In this document: in pieces, positions 1 through 9,929 of the stretch
How the letters are laid out: each line of letters starts with the position of its first letter
Numbering within the stretch: position 1 is the stretch's first letter
Origin: Marinobacter sp. F3R11
Lineage (GTDB): Bacteria; Pseudomonadota; Gammaproteobacteria; Pseudomonadales; Oleiphilaceae
DNA length: 64,000 nucleotides
Direction: 5' to 3'
Assembly: GCF_003318275.1 (NCBI RefSeq)
Contig: NZ_QOCH01000013.1
Coordinates: 399,152-463,151, forward strand
Made by a program: the position numbers and the translations under genes
Notes under the pieces: model-generated
Database searches by the model: none
What the model was told of the DNA's origin: nothing
What the model saw: only the letters and a program-made list of their open reading frames with translations

Positions 1-1093
1 CAGCCATGGGCATGCCATAAATAACCGATGATTTTTCATCCTGAGACCAGATCTGCGAGCCGCTCTGTTTCATCATGCGGCAACCTTCTCTGCCGTCCGC
101 CCCCATTCCTGTAAGAATAACGCCAAGGGTTTTTCCCGGGAACGCACGGGCCAGAGAACCAAAGGTGACATCTACACAGGGCCGGTAATTCAATCGCTCG
201 TCTCCCGGCAGAATACGTGCCCGGGGCTGCCCTCCCCGGTTTTCAATCATCATCTGCTTGCCACCCGGAGCAAGCAACGCCAATCCGGGGCGAAGAATAT
301 CGCCGTCCTCAGCCTGACGGACTTCAATCCTGCAGAGTTTATTGAGCCGCTCGGCAAACGCCGGAGTGAAGCTCGCCGGCATATGTTGAACCAGCACAAT
401 TGGCGAAGGGAAGGCCGCCGGCAATGCCGCCAGCACCCGCTGAAGTGCAACCGGCCCACCGGTAGAGGTTCCTATACCAATGACAGAATAATGATGTGCC
501 TGGCCTTTTCTGGAGGGACGAACTGGCGGAGCGGACTGGAAACCCTGATGCCCTGAAACAAGCGGCGGGAGTTCCCGACGCACCGGAGCCGCAGGTTTAG
601 ATGCCTCGCCGGGAGCCTGTGTAGCCGGTCTCGCTGCCGGCCTTGGAGATTCCGGTTGTGAACGCACTGAAGCAGGCAAAACACGATTGGCTGGCCGGCT
701 ACGGGCTACATCCAGCACACGATCGATCAGTATTTTTTGTAACTGACCGCCATCCCGGGCAATTTCTTCAAAGTTTTTGGGTAGAAAGTCTACCGCGCCG
801 GCTTCAAGTGCATCCAGCGTAACTCTGGCGCCTTCGTATGTCAGGGAAGAAAACATCAACACTGGCACGGGACGCCTCTTCATAATCTCGCGCACAGCTG
901 AAATACCGTCCATAACCGGCATTTCGTAATCCATTGTGATGACATCCGGGCGCAGCGATTCGGCCAGCTCTACGCCCTCACGGCCATTAGACGCGACACC
1001 CACCACCCGTATTTGCCCGGATGCCGTCAGTATCTCAGTCAGCCGTTTTCGGAAGAACCCTGAATCATCAACGACCAGGACAGAAACTGGCAT
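1..1093 (-). CDS. cheB: CheB chemotaxis protein-glutamate methylesterase (3' end cut by window)
   Basis: This is the receptor methylesterase/deamidase that, when phosphorylated by CheA, removes methyl groups from chemoreceptors during adaptation. I translated it from the ATG at 1093, which follows an AGGAG box. The product opens with a response-regulator domain (MPVSVLVVDDSGFF, phosphoacceptor D55 in VITMDYEMP). A Pro/Ala-rich linker of about 60 residues follows, then the esterase domain with GIGTSTGGP (nucleophile Ser), QHMP (His) and GMGADG (Asp). About 364 codons are visible, so only a short C-terminal piece should be missing. It is the last visible gene of the flhA-to-cheB run, 38 bp after cheA. 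The family identity is secure. Confidence 0.96.
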   Translation of the reverse strand, partial: MPVSVLVVDDSGFFRKRLTEILTASGQIRVVGVASNGREGVELAESLRPDVITMDYEMPVMDGISAVREIMKRRPVPVLMFSSLTYEGARVTLDALEAGAVDFLPKNFEEIARDGGQLQKILIDRVLDVARSRPANRVLPASVRSQPESPRPAARPATQAPGEASKPAAPVRRELPPLVSGHQGFQSAPPVRPSRKGQAHHYSVIGIGTSTGGPVALQRVLAALPAAFPSPIVLVQHMPASFTPAFAERLNKLCRIEVRQAEDGDILRPGLALLAPGGKQMMIENRGGQPRARILPGDERLNYRPCVDVTFGSLARAFPGKTLGVILTGMGADGREGCRMMKQSGSQIWSQDEKSSVIYGMPMA

Positions 1094-1131
1094 CGGTTTC
1101 TCCTACAAAACCTTTTGTTCCGAACAGGTAC

Positions 1132-3261
1132 TCAGCTGTAATGCTGCAGCAAACTGGGAACATCAATAATGAGTGCAATACGGCCATCGCCAGTGATAGT
1201 CGCTCCAGCCATACCCGGGGTGCCCTGAAGCCCACGACCAAGAGGCTTGATAACCACTTCTTCCTGGCCCACCAGCTGATCAACAACAAAACCAACCTGC
1301 CGGGTACCCATGGCTACAATCACAACGTGCCCGTTTTCGGGGTCAGCAGCGCCTGCAGAGCCTTTGACCAACCAGCGTTTTATATGAAACAGAGGGAATA
1401 CCTTATCGCGCACAACAATGCATTCCCGGCCATCGACTACGTTGGTGCGGTTCAGGTCCAGGTGGAAAATTTCCACCACGTTTACCAAAGGCAGGGCAAA
1501 TGACTGATCACCAAGCATGATCATCAGCGTTGGCATGATCGCCAGCGTCAGAGGCACCTTGATAATGATGCGTGACCCTTTACCCAGCTCCGAAACAATG
1601 CTGAGCTGTCCGTTGAGCTGACCTATCTTGGTCTTGACCACATCCATACCAACGCCCCGGCCAGAAACGTCCGAAATCTGCTCTTTGGTGGAGAAGCCAG
1701 CTGCAAAAATCAGGTTAAAGCATTCTGTGTCTGTCAGGCGATCAGCGGCGTCCTGGTCGTACATTCCCTTTTCAACAGCTTTGCGTCGCAGTACTTCAGG
1801 GTCCATTCCGGCGCCATCGTCAGCAATGGACAGAAGGATGTGGTCGCCTTCCTGTTCGGCGGACAGGGTGACAGTGCCTTGCCGTGGCTTGCCGACTTTT
1901 TCGCGCACATCCGGCGCCTCGATACCGTGATCCACCGAGTTCCGGACCAGGTGAACAAGTGGGTCTGAAAGGGCTTCCACAAGGTTTTTATCGAGGTCTG
2001 TATCCTCGCCGTGCATGACCAGGTTCACTTCTTTCTTCATGTTCCGCGCAAGGTCACGAACAACACGAGGGAAACGGCCAAACACTTTCTTGATCGGCTG
2101 CATGCGGGTTTGCATAACGGCCGCCTGAAGATCAGTAGTCACGACATCAAGGCTGGAGACTGCCTTGTGCATGTGCTCGTCTTCACTCTCGGAACCCAGT
2201 CGCTGCAAGCGGTTACGTACCAGTACCAGCTCACCTACCATATTCATGATATCGTCCAGGCGTTTGGTATCCACTCGAACGGTGGTTTCAGCTACCGGTG
2301 CCTGCTCCCTTGCGGGAGGTGTTGGTGCGTCTTTTTTTACCGGAGCTTTCTTGGGCGGCACATGGGTATCTGGCCGGGCATCAGGTTTGTCTTTTCCCGG
2401 GCCGGCTTTGTTTGGCTCGGTTTTTTCCTGCGCAGCTCCGGCGGGCTTTTTGTCAGAACTGGTGGCCGTCGGACTGCCACCCTTGCCGTGAAGTTCGTCC
2501 AGAAGCTTTTCAAACTCGTCGTCACTGATCAGGCCTTCATTGCCATCCGCTTCCGGACTATTCGTGGCCGGGGAACCTGCATCGGGGATCGCGTTGGCAA
2601 CAAATTTACCCTTACCGTGAAGTTCATCCAGTAAAGCTTCAAATTCATCATCTGTTATGTCATCGCCACCCTGATTATTCGTGGCAGCCGGCGACCCGGA
2701 ATCCGGGCCGCTGGCAGCCACGGGAGCAGGCGAATCCGCATGCAAAGCGTCGAGCAGTTGCTCAAACTCATCGTCGGTGATGTCACCGCCGTCAGGAGCT
2801 GCGGCTGAGGGCTCCGCTGCGTGCTCCTGTTGGGCGTCCGCCTCCTGATCAGAGCTCTGTGCGCCGACATCCTGAGGCAAAGCCAGAGCATCCAGTGCCG
2901 CAATCAGTTCAACAGGTGCGGATGTCAGCTCTTCACGATTGCGCACCTGCTCAAACATGGCGTTAACGTGGTCCAGAGCTTCCAGGACAACGTCCATAAG
3001 CTCCGAATCCACCTTGCGCTTGTGGTTGCGCAGAATATCGAAAACGTTCTCTGCGGAGTGGCAGCAGCTAACCAGAGCATCGAGTTGCAGAAAGCCTGCG
3101 CCACCCTTGACGGTATGGAACCCGCGGAAGATGGCGTTAAGAAGATCGCTGTCATCAGGGTGTTGCTCAAGATCGACAAGTTGCTCAGACAACTTTTCGA
3201 GAATCTCTCCGGCCTCTACAAGAAAATCCTGCAGGATCTCATCATCGGCATCAAACGCCAT
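1132..3261 (-). CDS. cheA: CheA chemotaxis histidine kinase
   Basis: This is the central chemotaxis kinase. It phosphorylates CheY and CheB in response to receptor arrays. Its 709 residues start with an Hpt (P1) domain whose phosphorylated histidine is H49 (FHTVKGG). A long low-complexity region (about 130-325) follows in place of a classical P2 and carries three copies of an acidic DDEFExLLDxLHGKG motif (about 160-174, 201-218, 244-261). Then come a dimerisation domain (about 326-400), an HATPase domain with NSVDHG (441), DDGAGMD (481) and GRGVGMD (534), and a CheW-like domain to the end. It lies 17 bp after cheZ and 38 bp before cheB. The ATG at 3261 follows a GAGGG box. Confidence 0.97.
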   Translation of the reverse strand: MAFDADDEILQDFLVEAGEILEKLSEQLVDLEQHPDDSDLLNAIFRGFHTVKGGAGFLQLDALVSCCHSAENVFDILRNHKRKVDSELMDVVLEALDHVNAMFEQVRNREELTSAPVELIAALDALALPQDVGAQSSDQEADAQQEHAAEPSAAAPDGGDITDDEFEQLLDALHADSPAPVAASGPDSGSPAATNNQGGDDITDDEFEALLDELHGKGKFVANAIPDAGSPATNSPEADGNEGLISDDEFEKLLDELHGKGGSPTATSSDKKPAGAAQEKTEPNKAGPGKDKPDARPDTHVPPKKAPVKKDAPTPPAREQAPVAETTVRVDTKRLDDIMNMVGELVLVRNRLQRLGSESEDEHMHKAVSSLDVVTTDLQAAVMQTRMQPIKKVFGRFPRVVRDLARNMKKEVNLVMHGEDTDLDKNLVEALSDPLVHLVRNSVDHGIEAPDVREKVGKPRQGTVTLSAEQEGDHILLSIADDGAGMDPEVLRRKAVEKGMYDQDAADRLTDTECFNLIFAAGFSTKEQISDVSGRGVGMDVVKTKIGQLNGQLSIVSELGKGSRIIIKVPLTLAIMPTLMIMLGDQSFALPLVNVVEIFHLDLNRTNVVDGRECIVVRDKVFPLFHIKRWLVKGSAGAADPENGHVVIVAMGTRQVGFVVDQLVGQEEVVIKPLGRGLQGTPGMAGATITGDGRIALIIDVPSLLQHYS

Positions 3262-3278
3262 GGGTTACCCTCATATAT

Positions 3279-4073
3279 TCAGAAACCGAGACTGGACAAC
3301 AGGTCATCTACGTCGTTTTGTCCCGAAACTACATCTTCACGCTCTTCAGCCTTCATCTGAGGCCCCACTCCCTGCTCAGCAGACACTTCTTCGCTGTCTA
3401 TCTGATGCACGGTGCCGGTGAGCTGATCAACATGGCTGGCCATGACCACCAGGCTAAGCATTTGCTCTTCCACATCTTTGACCAGCGTCGTTACGCGCTG
3501 GATGACCTGTCCGGTCAGATCCTGAAAGTCCTGCGCCAAAAGAATTTCAGAAAGGCTGCTATAGATGGTATCGGCGTCCTTGGTCAGGCTCACAAAAAAG
3601 TCATCAATCCGGCTGTACAGTTCGCGAAACTCCGCAGGTTGCATCTCGCGACGGCGCAAGCGTTGCCATTCCTCCCGCAAAGCGGACGCTTCGTCACGCA
3701 CTGCGGTTGCAACAGGCATACTTTCTTCAACCAGATCCATGGTGCGGTTGGCTGCCTGACCAGTCATCTGAACCACGTAAGCGAGCCGATCCGAGGCGTC
3801 TGTCATCATCGACAGAACTTCCTTCTGTTCAGCACTGCGTGGATCTATCTGAAAATTTCGAATTGATTCATGAAGCGTACGGGTCAGTCGGCCAACTTCC
3901 CGATACAAACTCTGATCCCGGACCTCGCCTAATTCATTAATCAGAACCATGGCGCGGGCATAATCTCCGCCTTCAATGCTCTGATTGAGTTCCGCCGCTT
4001 GGTGCCGGAGCTTTTCAGTTACCTCCGGCTCGAGACCACGGTGGATCTTTTTGTTATCGCTCATACGATCCAT
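3279..4073 (-). CDS. cheZ: CheZ phosphatase of CheY-P
   Basis: CheZ dephosphorylates CheY-P to end the turning signal. The 264-residue product is helix-rich and contains the family core LLAQDFQDLTGQVIQRV (about 180-196), whose acidic/Gln residues insert into the CheY active site. The extreme C-terminus (DVDDLLSSLGF) is the short CheY-binding tail typical of the family. It sits directly between cheY (11 bp) and cheA (17 bp). Two in-frame ATGs occur (4073 and 4064). Neither has a strong ribosome binding site, so the first is a convention. The presence of CheZ fits a gamma- or betaproteobacterial system. Confidence 0.95.
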   Translation of the reverse strand: MDRMSDNKKIHRGLEPEVTEKLRHQAAELNQSIEGGDYARAMVLINELGEVRDQSLYREVGRLTRTLHESIRNFQIDPRSAEQKEVLSMMTDASDRLAYVVQMTGQAANRTMDLVEESMPVATAVRDEASALREEWQRLRRREMQPAEFRELYSRIDDFFVSLTKDADTIYSSLSEILLAQDFQDLTGQVIQRVTTLVKDVEEQMLSLVVMASHVDQLTGTVHQIDSEEVSAEQGVGPQMKAEEREDVVSGQNDVDDLLSSLGF

Positions 4074-4084
4074 CCAATCTCTGC

Positions 4085-4468
4085 TTACTGGATTCGTTCA
4101 AAAATTTTCTCAATTTTTTCCTTGAGAACAGCTGCGGTGAAAGGCTTTACCACATACCCGTTAACACCTGCCTGGGCGGCCGCCACAATCTGGTCACGCT
4201 TGGCTTCAGCCGTCACCATCAAAACAGGGAGCGTCTTCAGGTTGTCATCCGCACGCACAGCCTTAAGCAGATCGAAGCCAGACATTCCTGGCATATTCCA
4301 GTCTGTGACCAGAAAATCGTACTTACCGCTTTTCAGCATGGGCAAGGCAGTATTGCCATCGTCTGCTTCATCCGTGTTTGTAAAACCCAGATCACGGAGC
4401 AGGTTTTTTATAATCCGTCGCATTGTGGAGAAATCATCCACAATGAGAATCTTCATGTTCTTGTCCAA
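4085..4468 (-). CDS. cheY: CheY response regulator
   Basis: CheY is the single-domain regulator that, when phosphorylated by CheA, binds FliM/FliN at the motor switch. Numbered from the TTG start, the acidic pocket is D11-D12, the phosphoacceptor D56 (TDWNMPG), T86 (VTAEA) and K108 (VVKPF). Start choice is uncertain. The only good Shine-Dalgarno sequence, GGAGG at about 4473-4478, is 4 nt before a TTG at 4468 ([10 protein letters not shown]), whereas the ATG at 4456 gives the length seen in pseudomonads but lies 16 nt away. The gene is 11 bp before cheZ and 161 bp after fliA, a gap with no convincing promoter. Confidence 0.97.
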   Translation of the reverse strand: MDKNMKILIVDDFSTMRRIIKNLLRDLGFTNTDEADDGNTALPMLKSGKYDFLVTDWNMPGMSGFDLLKAVRADDNLKTLPVLMVTAEAKRDQIVAAAQAGVNGYVVKPFTAAVLKEKIEKIFERIQ

Positions 4469-4629
4469 AGGGACCTCCAGTTAATAAGACCCGGAATTCG
4501 TTTTGACCTTTTCGCTCAAAGTGTTGCAGGCCGCTGATTTAACCACCTATTGTCTGATCTTTATCACGGTTGTAAAGCACCGGTTACCAAATACTACACT
4601 CAAGTACGATCCGGAAACCTTAGACGGGC

Positions 4630-5373
4630 CTAACTGCCATCTTCGTGACGCCATTCCGAGAGCCTGCCCCGCAACCTTAACGCCGCCTGGCTGTGAATCT
4701 GGCTGACTCTGCTTTCACTGACACCCAACACCGCACCGATTTCCTTGAGGTTCAACTCCTCCTGGTAATACAGGCTCAGAACCAGCTTTTCACGCTCGGG
4801 CAGCTCCTCAATAGCCGCTGCCAGACTGCTCCGAAACGAATCTGAAGCCAGTCCATCCAGAGGATTATCTGTGGTCTCTGTTTCTTCTATCGGCAGCTCT
4901 CCGGATTCATTGAGCTCATCGAGGCTAAAAAGTCTCCCACTGTTCGCATCAGACAGGGTAGCGTGGTATTCAGAAAGCTCCATACCGAGTTCTTCTGCAA
5001 CTTCAATGTCCTGAGCCTCTCTGCCTGTCCGGTTTTCTACTGCCTTGATCGCCTGGGCAACCCGGCGGGCATTCCGGTGGACCGAACGGGGCACCCAGTC
5101 ACCTTTGCGGATCTCATCCACCATGGCACCGCGTATGCGTATGCCGGCATAGGTTTCGAAGGTAGCGCCTTTGGTTGAGGTATAGCGTTGGGCAGCTTCC
5201 AGCAATCCAATCATGCCGGCCTGCATAAGGTCGTCCAGCTGCACAGAGGCCGGCAGCCGGGCCAGAAGATGAAGAGCAATTTTCTTGACCAGGGGCGCAT
5301 GCGCCTCAATCAGTTCTGAGGAGGTTTTTACGCCACTCTGGTGATAGATTCCCAGATTTTTCGTCAATGTCAT
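4630..5373 (-). CDS. fliA: RNA polymerase sigma factor FliA (sigma-28)
   Basis: FliA is the flagellar sigma factor that transcribes late genes (flagellin, motor, some chemotaxis genes) once FlgM has been exported. The 247-residue product has region 2 (DDLMQAGMIGLLEAAQRY, about 46-63, then GIRIRGAMVDEIR) and region 4 with the helix-turn-helix LKEIGAVLGVSESRVSQIHS near the C-terminus. It follows fleN by 29 bp and precedes the che genes, the standard polar-flagellum arrangement. Its ATG at 5373 lacks a strong ribosome binding site, so translation may be coupled to fleN. Confidence 0.97.
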   Translation of the reverse strand: MTLTKNLGIYHQSGVKTSSELIEAHAPLVKKIALHLLARLPASVQLDDLMQAGMIGLLEAAQRYTSTKGATFETYAGIRIRGAMVDEIRKGDWVPRSVHRNARRVAQAIKAVENRTGREAQDIEVAEELGMELSEYHATLSDANSGRLFSLDELNESGELPIEETETTDNPLDGLASDSFRSSLAAAIEELPEREKLVLSLYYQEELNLKEIGAVLGVSESRVSQIHSQAALRLRGRLSEWRHEDGS

Positions 5374-5402
5374 GTATCCGGTATTGTTTGACTGGATCCG
5401 TT

Positions 5403-6215
5403 TCAGACTTCGACGAGCCGCTCCACAAAAAACTCCAGGTGTCCACGGGGAGATGAAGGTAGAGGCCAGCTCTCGACTTTGTCAGCCAGCGCCTTGATCG
5501 CGAGCGAAGCTTTAGCCCGGGGATAAGCGTCCAGCACGGCTTTCTGGCGCTGAACCGCTTTCTTCACGGCTTCGTCGTAAGGCACCATACCAACATATTG
5601 TAATGCCACATCCAGAAAGCGTTCAGTAACCCGGGTCAGTTTTTCGAACAAATGACGGCCTTCCTGCTCACTGCTTACCTGATTGGCAAGAATCCGAAAC
5701 CGGTTCGTCGCATAGTCACGATTCATCAGCTTGATAAGGGCATATGCATCGGTGATGGACGTAGGTTCATCGCAAACCACTAACAACAGCTCCTGGGAAG
5801 CCCGAAGAAAACTCACAACCGACTCGGAAATTCCAGCTGCCGTGTCCACAATAAGCACGTCGATCTGATCACCCAGTTCGCTGAAGGCATTGATCAGCCC
5901 CGCATGTTCCAAACGACTGAGCTGAGTCATACTCTGGGTACCGGAAGATGCCGGAACGATTTTGATACCGCCTGGCCCATCAACCAGCACGTCTTTAAGA
6001 TCGCACTCACCCGACATCACATCCTGCAGATTACGGTTGGCCGTAATACCAAGCAGCACATCGATGTTGCCCAGACCGAGATCTGCATCAAGCAGAACGA
6101 CGCGTCTGCCCTTCTGGGCCAAGGCAATCCCCAGATTAACCGACACATTACTCTTACCAACGCCGCCCTTGCCGCCGGAAACTGCGATCACCTGTACCGG
6201 ATGTGGTTTGCTCAT
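5403..6215 (-). CDS. fleN: FleN/FlhG flagellar number regulator, MinD-like ATPase
   Basis: FleN (FlhG) limits the number of polar flagella, working against FlhF and inhibiting FleQ. The protein starts MSKPHPVQVIAVSGGKGG and has the deviant Walker A motif GGKGGVGKS and a DADLGLGNIDVLLG segment typical of MinD/ParA ATPases. I chose the ATG at 6215 (270 residues). An in-frame TTG at 6236 would add seven residues that look unlike family N-termini, and the GAGAG box fits the ATG better. The gene sits between flhF (72 bp upstream) and fliA. Confidence 0.95.
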   Translation of the reverse strand: MSKPHPVQVIAVSGGKGGVGKSNVSVNLGIALAQKGRRVVLLDADLGLGNIDVLLGITANRNLQDVMSGECDLKDVLVDGPGGIKIVPASSGTQSMTQLSRLEHAGLINAFSELGDQIDVLIVDTAAGISESVVSFLRASQELLLVVCDEPTSITDAYALIKLMNRDYATNRFRILANQVSSEQEGRHLFEKLTRVTERFLDVALQYVGMVPYDEAVKKAVQRQKAVLDAYPRAKASLAIKALADKVESWPLPSSPRGHLEFFVERLVEV

Positions 6216-6287
6216 ACTATTTGTTATCTCTCGCAACGTTTAGCCGGATAAGTATCACAGCTTTACAAAACTCAGATATTCAGTACT

Positions 6288-7607
6288 TCATGCCGTTTCA
6301 CGCGGGCGCTCTGTATCAGATAAAAGCTCTGTCGCGGATTGTTGCTGAAGAGCCTTGAGGCGATCGACAGCCAAACGTACAAGCGGCACAGCTTCTGCGT
6401 GATGCAGATCTCCGGGAATCTTTTGCCCGTTTGTGTAGTAAGCCACAGGCAACCCGGTTTCCATTACAAAGCCCAGAGATTCTCCCAGAGTCAAGGCTTC
6501 GTCAATTTTCGTCATCACGCAGCCCGTGAGATTTGCCATCTTATAGCAATGCCATACGGATTTCATAATGCGCGGCTGACTGGTTGCGGAAACAACCAGG
6601 TGGGTACGCACCTTGTGATGACTGCGAGCCAGCTCTGTCAACTGCTCCTGATAGCCTTTGTCGGAACTGGTCAGCCCTGCGGTATCAATCAGTACCAGAT
6701 GACGGTCCGAAAGTTCGTCAAGGATATCATCCAGAGTATGGCTTTCATCCACAACCCGAACCGGCACGTTCAGAATGCGACCGAATACAAAGAGCTGTTC
6801 ATGGGCAGCAACCCGATAACGGTCTGTGGTGACGAGTGCCAAAGAATCAGCCCCATGCCTGAGCACATACCGGGCAGCAAGCTTACCAATTGTTGTGGTC
6901 TTTCCTGAGCCTGTAGGGCCGACCAGGGCATAAACACCACCCTCATCCAGCCACTCTTGCGCCGGTGTACGCACGCCCGCCACGAGCATTTTCAAGGCCT
7001 GCTTCCAGCCGTCATCCAGCTTACCGCCTTTATGTCGGCGTGAGAGGGAGACTGCCAGGTCCGGGCCCAGCCCGAACTCCTGCAAACGTTCTGCAAGCCG
7101 CTGCTGAACTGCGTTCACACCAGACTTTTCCGGCTCACTGCGAGACCCGCTCATCAGATCCCGCAGAGAACTGATCTCGGCACGCATACGGGCCAGCTCA
7201 TCAGAGTAGTCTGGATTGCTGTTTACGCTTGCGGCAACGGGCTCGTCAAAACCTTTATTCGTTGCTTCATATGACTCAGCAAACGGTGCTTCTGCATAGC
7301 CCTGACTGCGCACAGCCCGCTTTTCCCGGACGTCGCGGATACGTGACCGGGAACGGCTCAGCTCATCTTCCAGCTTGCGGTGCTGCTCTGCCTGCATTTC
7401 AGCAAGTCGCGCACCGTTTGTAGCCTCACTGGCTTTTTCGCCAAGGCTCTGGCGCGCCATATTTTCGTCATAATCCAGCGCGCAGACAATTTCAACGCCC
7501 CCATCCACACGACGGTTAGAAAGGATGACAGCATCTGGCCCCATCTGTTCACCGATCTGCTTCAGCGCTTCAGCCATGCTCTTGGCAAAAAAACGTTTCA
7601 CTTTCAT
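6288..7607 (-). CDS. flhF: FlhF SRP-type GTPase, polar flagellum placement
   Basis: FlhF places the flagellum at the cell pole. The 439-residue protein has the family N-terminus (MKVKRFFAKSMAEALKQIG), a charged linker (about 60-160), then the N and G domains of SRP GTPases. These show P-loop GPTGSGKTTT (230-239), VTTDRYRVAAHEQL, DTAG and TKIDEA. The last is the guanine-specificity TKxD motif. It follows flhA by 60 bp and precedes fleN. The ATG at 7607 follows an AGGA box. Confidence 0.96.
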   Translation of the reverse strand: MKVKRFFAKSMAEALKQIGEQMGPDAVILSNRRVDGGVEIVCALDYDENMARQSLGEKASEATNGARLAEMQAEQHRKLEDELSRSRSRIRDVREKRAVRSQGYAEAPFAESYEATNKGFDEPVAASVNSNPDYSDELARMRAEISSLRDLMSGSRSEPEKSGVNAVQQRLAERLQEFGLGPDLAVSLSRRHKGGKLDDGWKQALKMLVAGVRTPAQEWLDEGGVYALVGPTGSGKTTTIGKLAARYVLRHGADSLALVTTDRYRVAAHEQLFVFGRILNVPVRVVDESHTLDDILDELSDRHLVLIDTAGLTSSDKGYQEQLTELARSHHKVRTHLVVSATSQPRIMKSVWHCYKMANLTGCVMTKIDEALTLGESLGFVMETGLPVAYYTNGQKIPGDLHHAEAVPLVRLAVDRLKALQQQSATELLSDTERPRETA

Positions 7608-7667
7608 ATTAGTGCATCCTCCACCGGCAACGCTGGTTTGGCGTTATCCGTTCTTTCATCCGCAGGT

Positions 7668-9845
7668 TTACTGGCCCACGGACGCCACGATCGTAATTTG
7701 TTTGTTATCCGGTATTTCCTGGTATGAAAGCACATGCAGACGCTCCACACCGTAACTCGCAAACCTGGCAAGTACTGGCCTCAGCGGGCCGGACACCAGA
7801 AGGATGGCGGGCTTACCTAACATCTCCTGTCGCTGCACGCTGTCTTTCAGAGAACGCTGCAGTTTTTCCACCATATTCGGTTCCAGAACCATGCCTATAT
7901 CTTCCTGAGCGCCAGATTGTTGACTCTGCTGAACAGACTTCAGCAATAACTGTTCCAGGTCCGGATCCAGCGTAATCACAGGTATCTCCTGATCGTTGCC
8001 ACAGATGCTCTGAACGATCATCCGGCGCAGGGCCTGACGGGCCACCGTAGTCAACAACCTCGGGTCCTGACTCTTCGGATGCACGTTCACAATGGACTCG
8101 GCAATGGAGCGCATATCACGGATGGGTACTTCTTCTTTCAGCAGGCTCTGAAGCACTTTCAGTAAAAGACTGATGGAAACCGTTGTCGGCACCAGCTCTT
8201 CCGCCAGCTTGGGCGAGACTTTTTCCAGCTGATCCAGCCATTTCTGGACTTCTTCATGGCCCAGCAGTTCGTGGGCATGTTTCTGCAGAACCTGATTCAG
8301 GTGCGTCGCAACGACCGTGCTGGCATCAACCACCGTATAACCAAGTGTCTGTGCCTGATCTTTCTTCTCCGGCTCAATCCAGCTCGCATCCAGACCAAAG
8401 GCCGGGTCTTTACCTTCAATACCTTCAATCTTGCCAAACACCTGACCGGGATCGATGGCCAGTTCCCGATCGGGATGTATTTCCGCTTCGGCTATGGTTA
8501 CCCCCATCAGAGTAATGCGATACACATTAGGCATAAGGTCCAGGTTGTCGCGAATGTGTACCGAGGGCATGAGAAAGCCCAGATCCTGTGACAGTTTTTT
8601 ACGGACCCCTTTGATACGGCTAAGCAGCTGACCACCCTGGGACTTATCCACCAGAGGTATTAACCGGTAACCGACTTCCAGTCCGACAATGTCCACGGTT
8701 GCCACGTCATCCCAGCCCAACTCCCGGCTCTCTCCCGGTGCTGGTAGTTGCCGACCCTGATCGCCGCCAGCATCACCAAGGGGCATATCACGTCCCCCCG
8801 GGCCAGGTATAACGCCAGCCCCACCACGCCCGGGGAATGCTCCCCCCTCCTCTACAACCTGCCGGTCCTTTTTCCAGATAAACCAGGCTCCAGCAGCAGA
8901 GAGCCCTCCAAGCCCAAGAAACGCCACATGGGGCATGCCCGGTATGAGACCCAACAGAAGAAGAATACCCGCCGCTATCGCCAGAGCTTTGGGCGCATTG
9001 AACATCTGCTGAAGAATCTGTCCTCCCATGTCCTGGCTGGACGTCACCCGGGTAACCATGATTGCTGCAGAGGTTGAAAGCAGAAGTGACGGGATCTGGG
9101 CAACAAGACCATCACCGATGGTGAGCAGCGCATAGCGCTCCATGGCGAGGCCGAAACCCAGACCATGCTGGACCATACCAATAGCCACACCACCAATAAT
9201 ATTGATCGCCAGAATCAGCAGACCTGCAACCGCATCACCCTTGACGAACTTGGATGCACCGTCCATGGATCCATAGAAGTCGGCCTCCTGCGCAATCTCG
9301 GCACGCCGGTGTTTGGCCTCATCCTGATTGACAAGGCCGGCGTTCAGATCAGCGTCAATAGCCATCTGCTTGCCAGGCATTGCATCCAGAGTAAAGCGGG
9401 CGCTTACCTCAGAAACCCGACCAGCCCCCTTGGTGACAACCAGGAAGTTTATGATCATCAGAATGGCGAAGACGACGAGACCAACAGCATAGTTACCACC
9501 GATCAGCACCGCACCGAAGGACTCAATAACCTTACCCGCAGCATCGCCACCCTCGTGTCCCTCAAGTAACACAATCCGGGTGGACGCCACGTTCAATGCC
9601 AGACGCAGCAAAGTAGCTACCAGCAATACCGTCGGGAAAGACGCAAACTCCATGGGCCGAAGCGCGTAAACGCAAACCAGCAGAATGACGATCGAAAGCG
9701 TAATGTTGAACGTAAAAAATACATCCAGCAAAAAGGCAGGCATAGGCAGTATCATCATGCCCAGCAAACCCATCAGCATGACAGGCACGCCGAGGTTACC
9801 CCGCGTCAGGGATTTGACATTATTCAGGACTAAAGCTCTGTCCAT
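7668..9845 (-). CDS. flhA: FlhA flagellar export gate protein
   Basis: FlhA forms the cytoplasmic ring and membrane part of the flagellar type III export gate. The 725-residue product has about eight membrane segments in its first 330 residues. Between them lies the conserved cytoplasmic loop RVSEVSARFTLDAMPGKQMA, followed by the charged pair region DADLNAG. A Gly/Pro linker (about 345-375) leads to the large C-terminal cytoplasmic domain, which docks chaperone-substrate complexes. A sigma-54 element lies at 9930-9944. The gene heads the flhA-flhF-fleN-fliA-che run. It is separated from flhB by upp-uraA, which read the other way. Confidence 0.97.
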   Translation of the reverse strand: MDRALVLNNVKSLTRGNLGVPVMLMGLLGMMILPMPAFLLDVFFTFNITLSIVILLVCVYALRPMEFASFPTVLLVATLLRLALNVASTRIVLLEGHEGGDAAGKVIESFGAVLIGGNYAVGLVVFAILMIINFLVVTKGAGRVSEVSARFTLDAMPGKQMAIDADLNAGLVNQDEAKHRRAEIAQEADFYGSMDGASKFVKGDAVAGLLILAINIIGGVAIGMVQHGLGFGLAMERYALLTIGDGLVAQIPSLLLSTSAAIMVTRVTSSQDMGGQILQQMFNAPKALAIAAGILLLLGLIPGMPHVAFLGLGGLSAAGAWFIWKKDRQVVEEGGAFPGRGGAGVIPGPGGRDMPLGDAGGDQGRQLPAPGESRELGWDDVATVDIVGLEVGYRLIPLVDKSQGGQLLSRIKGVRKKLSQDLGFLMPSVHIRDNLDLMPNVYRITLMGVTIAEAEIHPDRELAIDPGQVFGKIEGIEGKDPAFGLDASWIEPEKKDQAQTLGYTVVDASTVVATHLNQVLQKHAHELLGHEEVQKWLDQLEKVSPKLAEELVPTTVSISLLLKVLQSLLKEEVPIRDMRSIAESIVNVHPKSQDPRLLTTVARQALRRMIVQSICGNDQEIPVITLDPDLEQLLLKSVQQSQQSGAQEDIGMVLEPNMVEKLQRSLKDSVQRQEMLGKPAILLVSGPLRPVLARFASYGVERLHVLSYQEIPDNKQITIVASVGQ

Positions 9846-9929
9846 GCCGGGAGCATCTCCGATTCACTGTTCCAGAAGGCGTTTTCAGGGTCGAAATTCT
9901 GACGCCGGTGCATCTTTTACAGGGATACC

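Noticed and set aside
2011..2634. Plus-strand 207-codon ORF
   Set aside because: It lies wholly within cheA in antisense and reflects the high GC and low-complexity linker of that gene.
4469..4629. Possible sigma-28 promoter before cheY
   Set aside because: Fragments like TAAAG and GTGATAA occur but not with the spacing and sequence of a FliA promoter.
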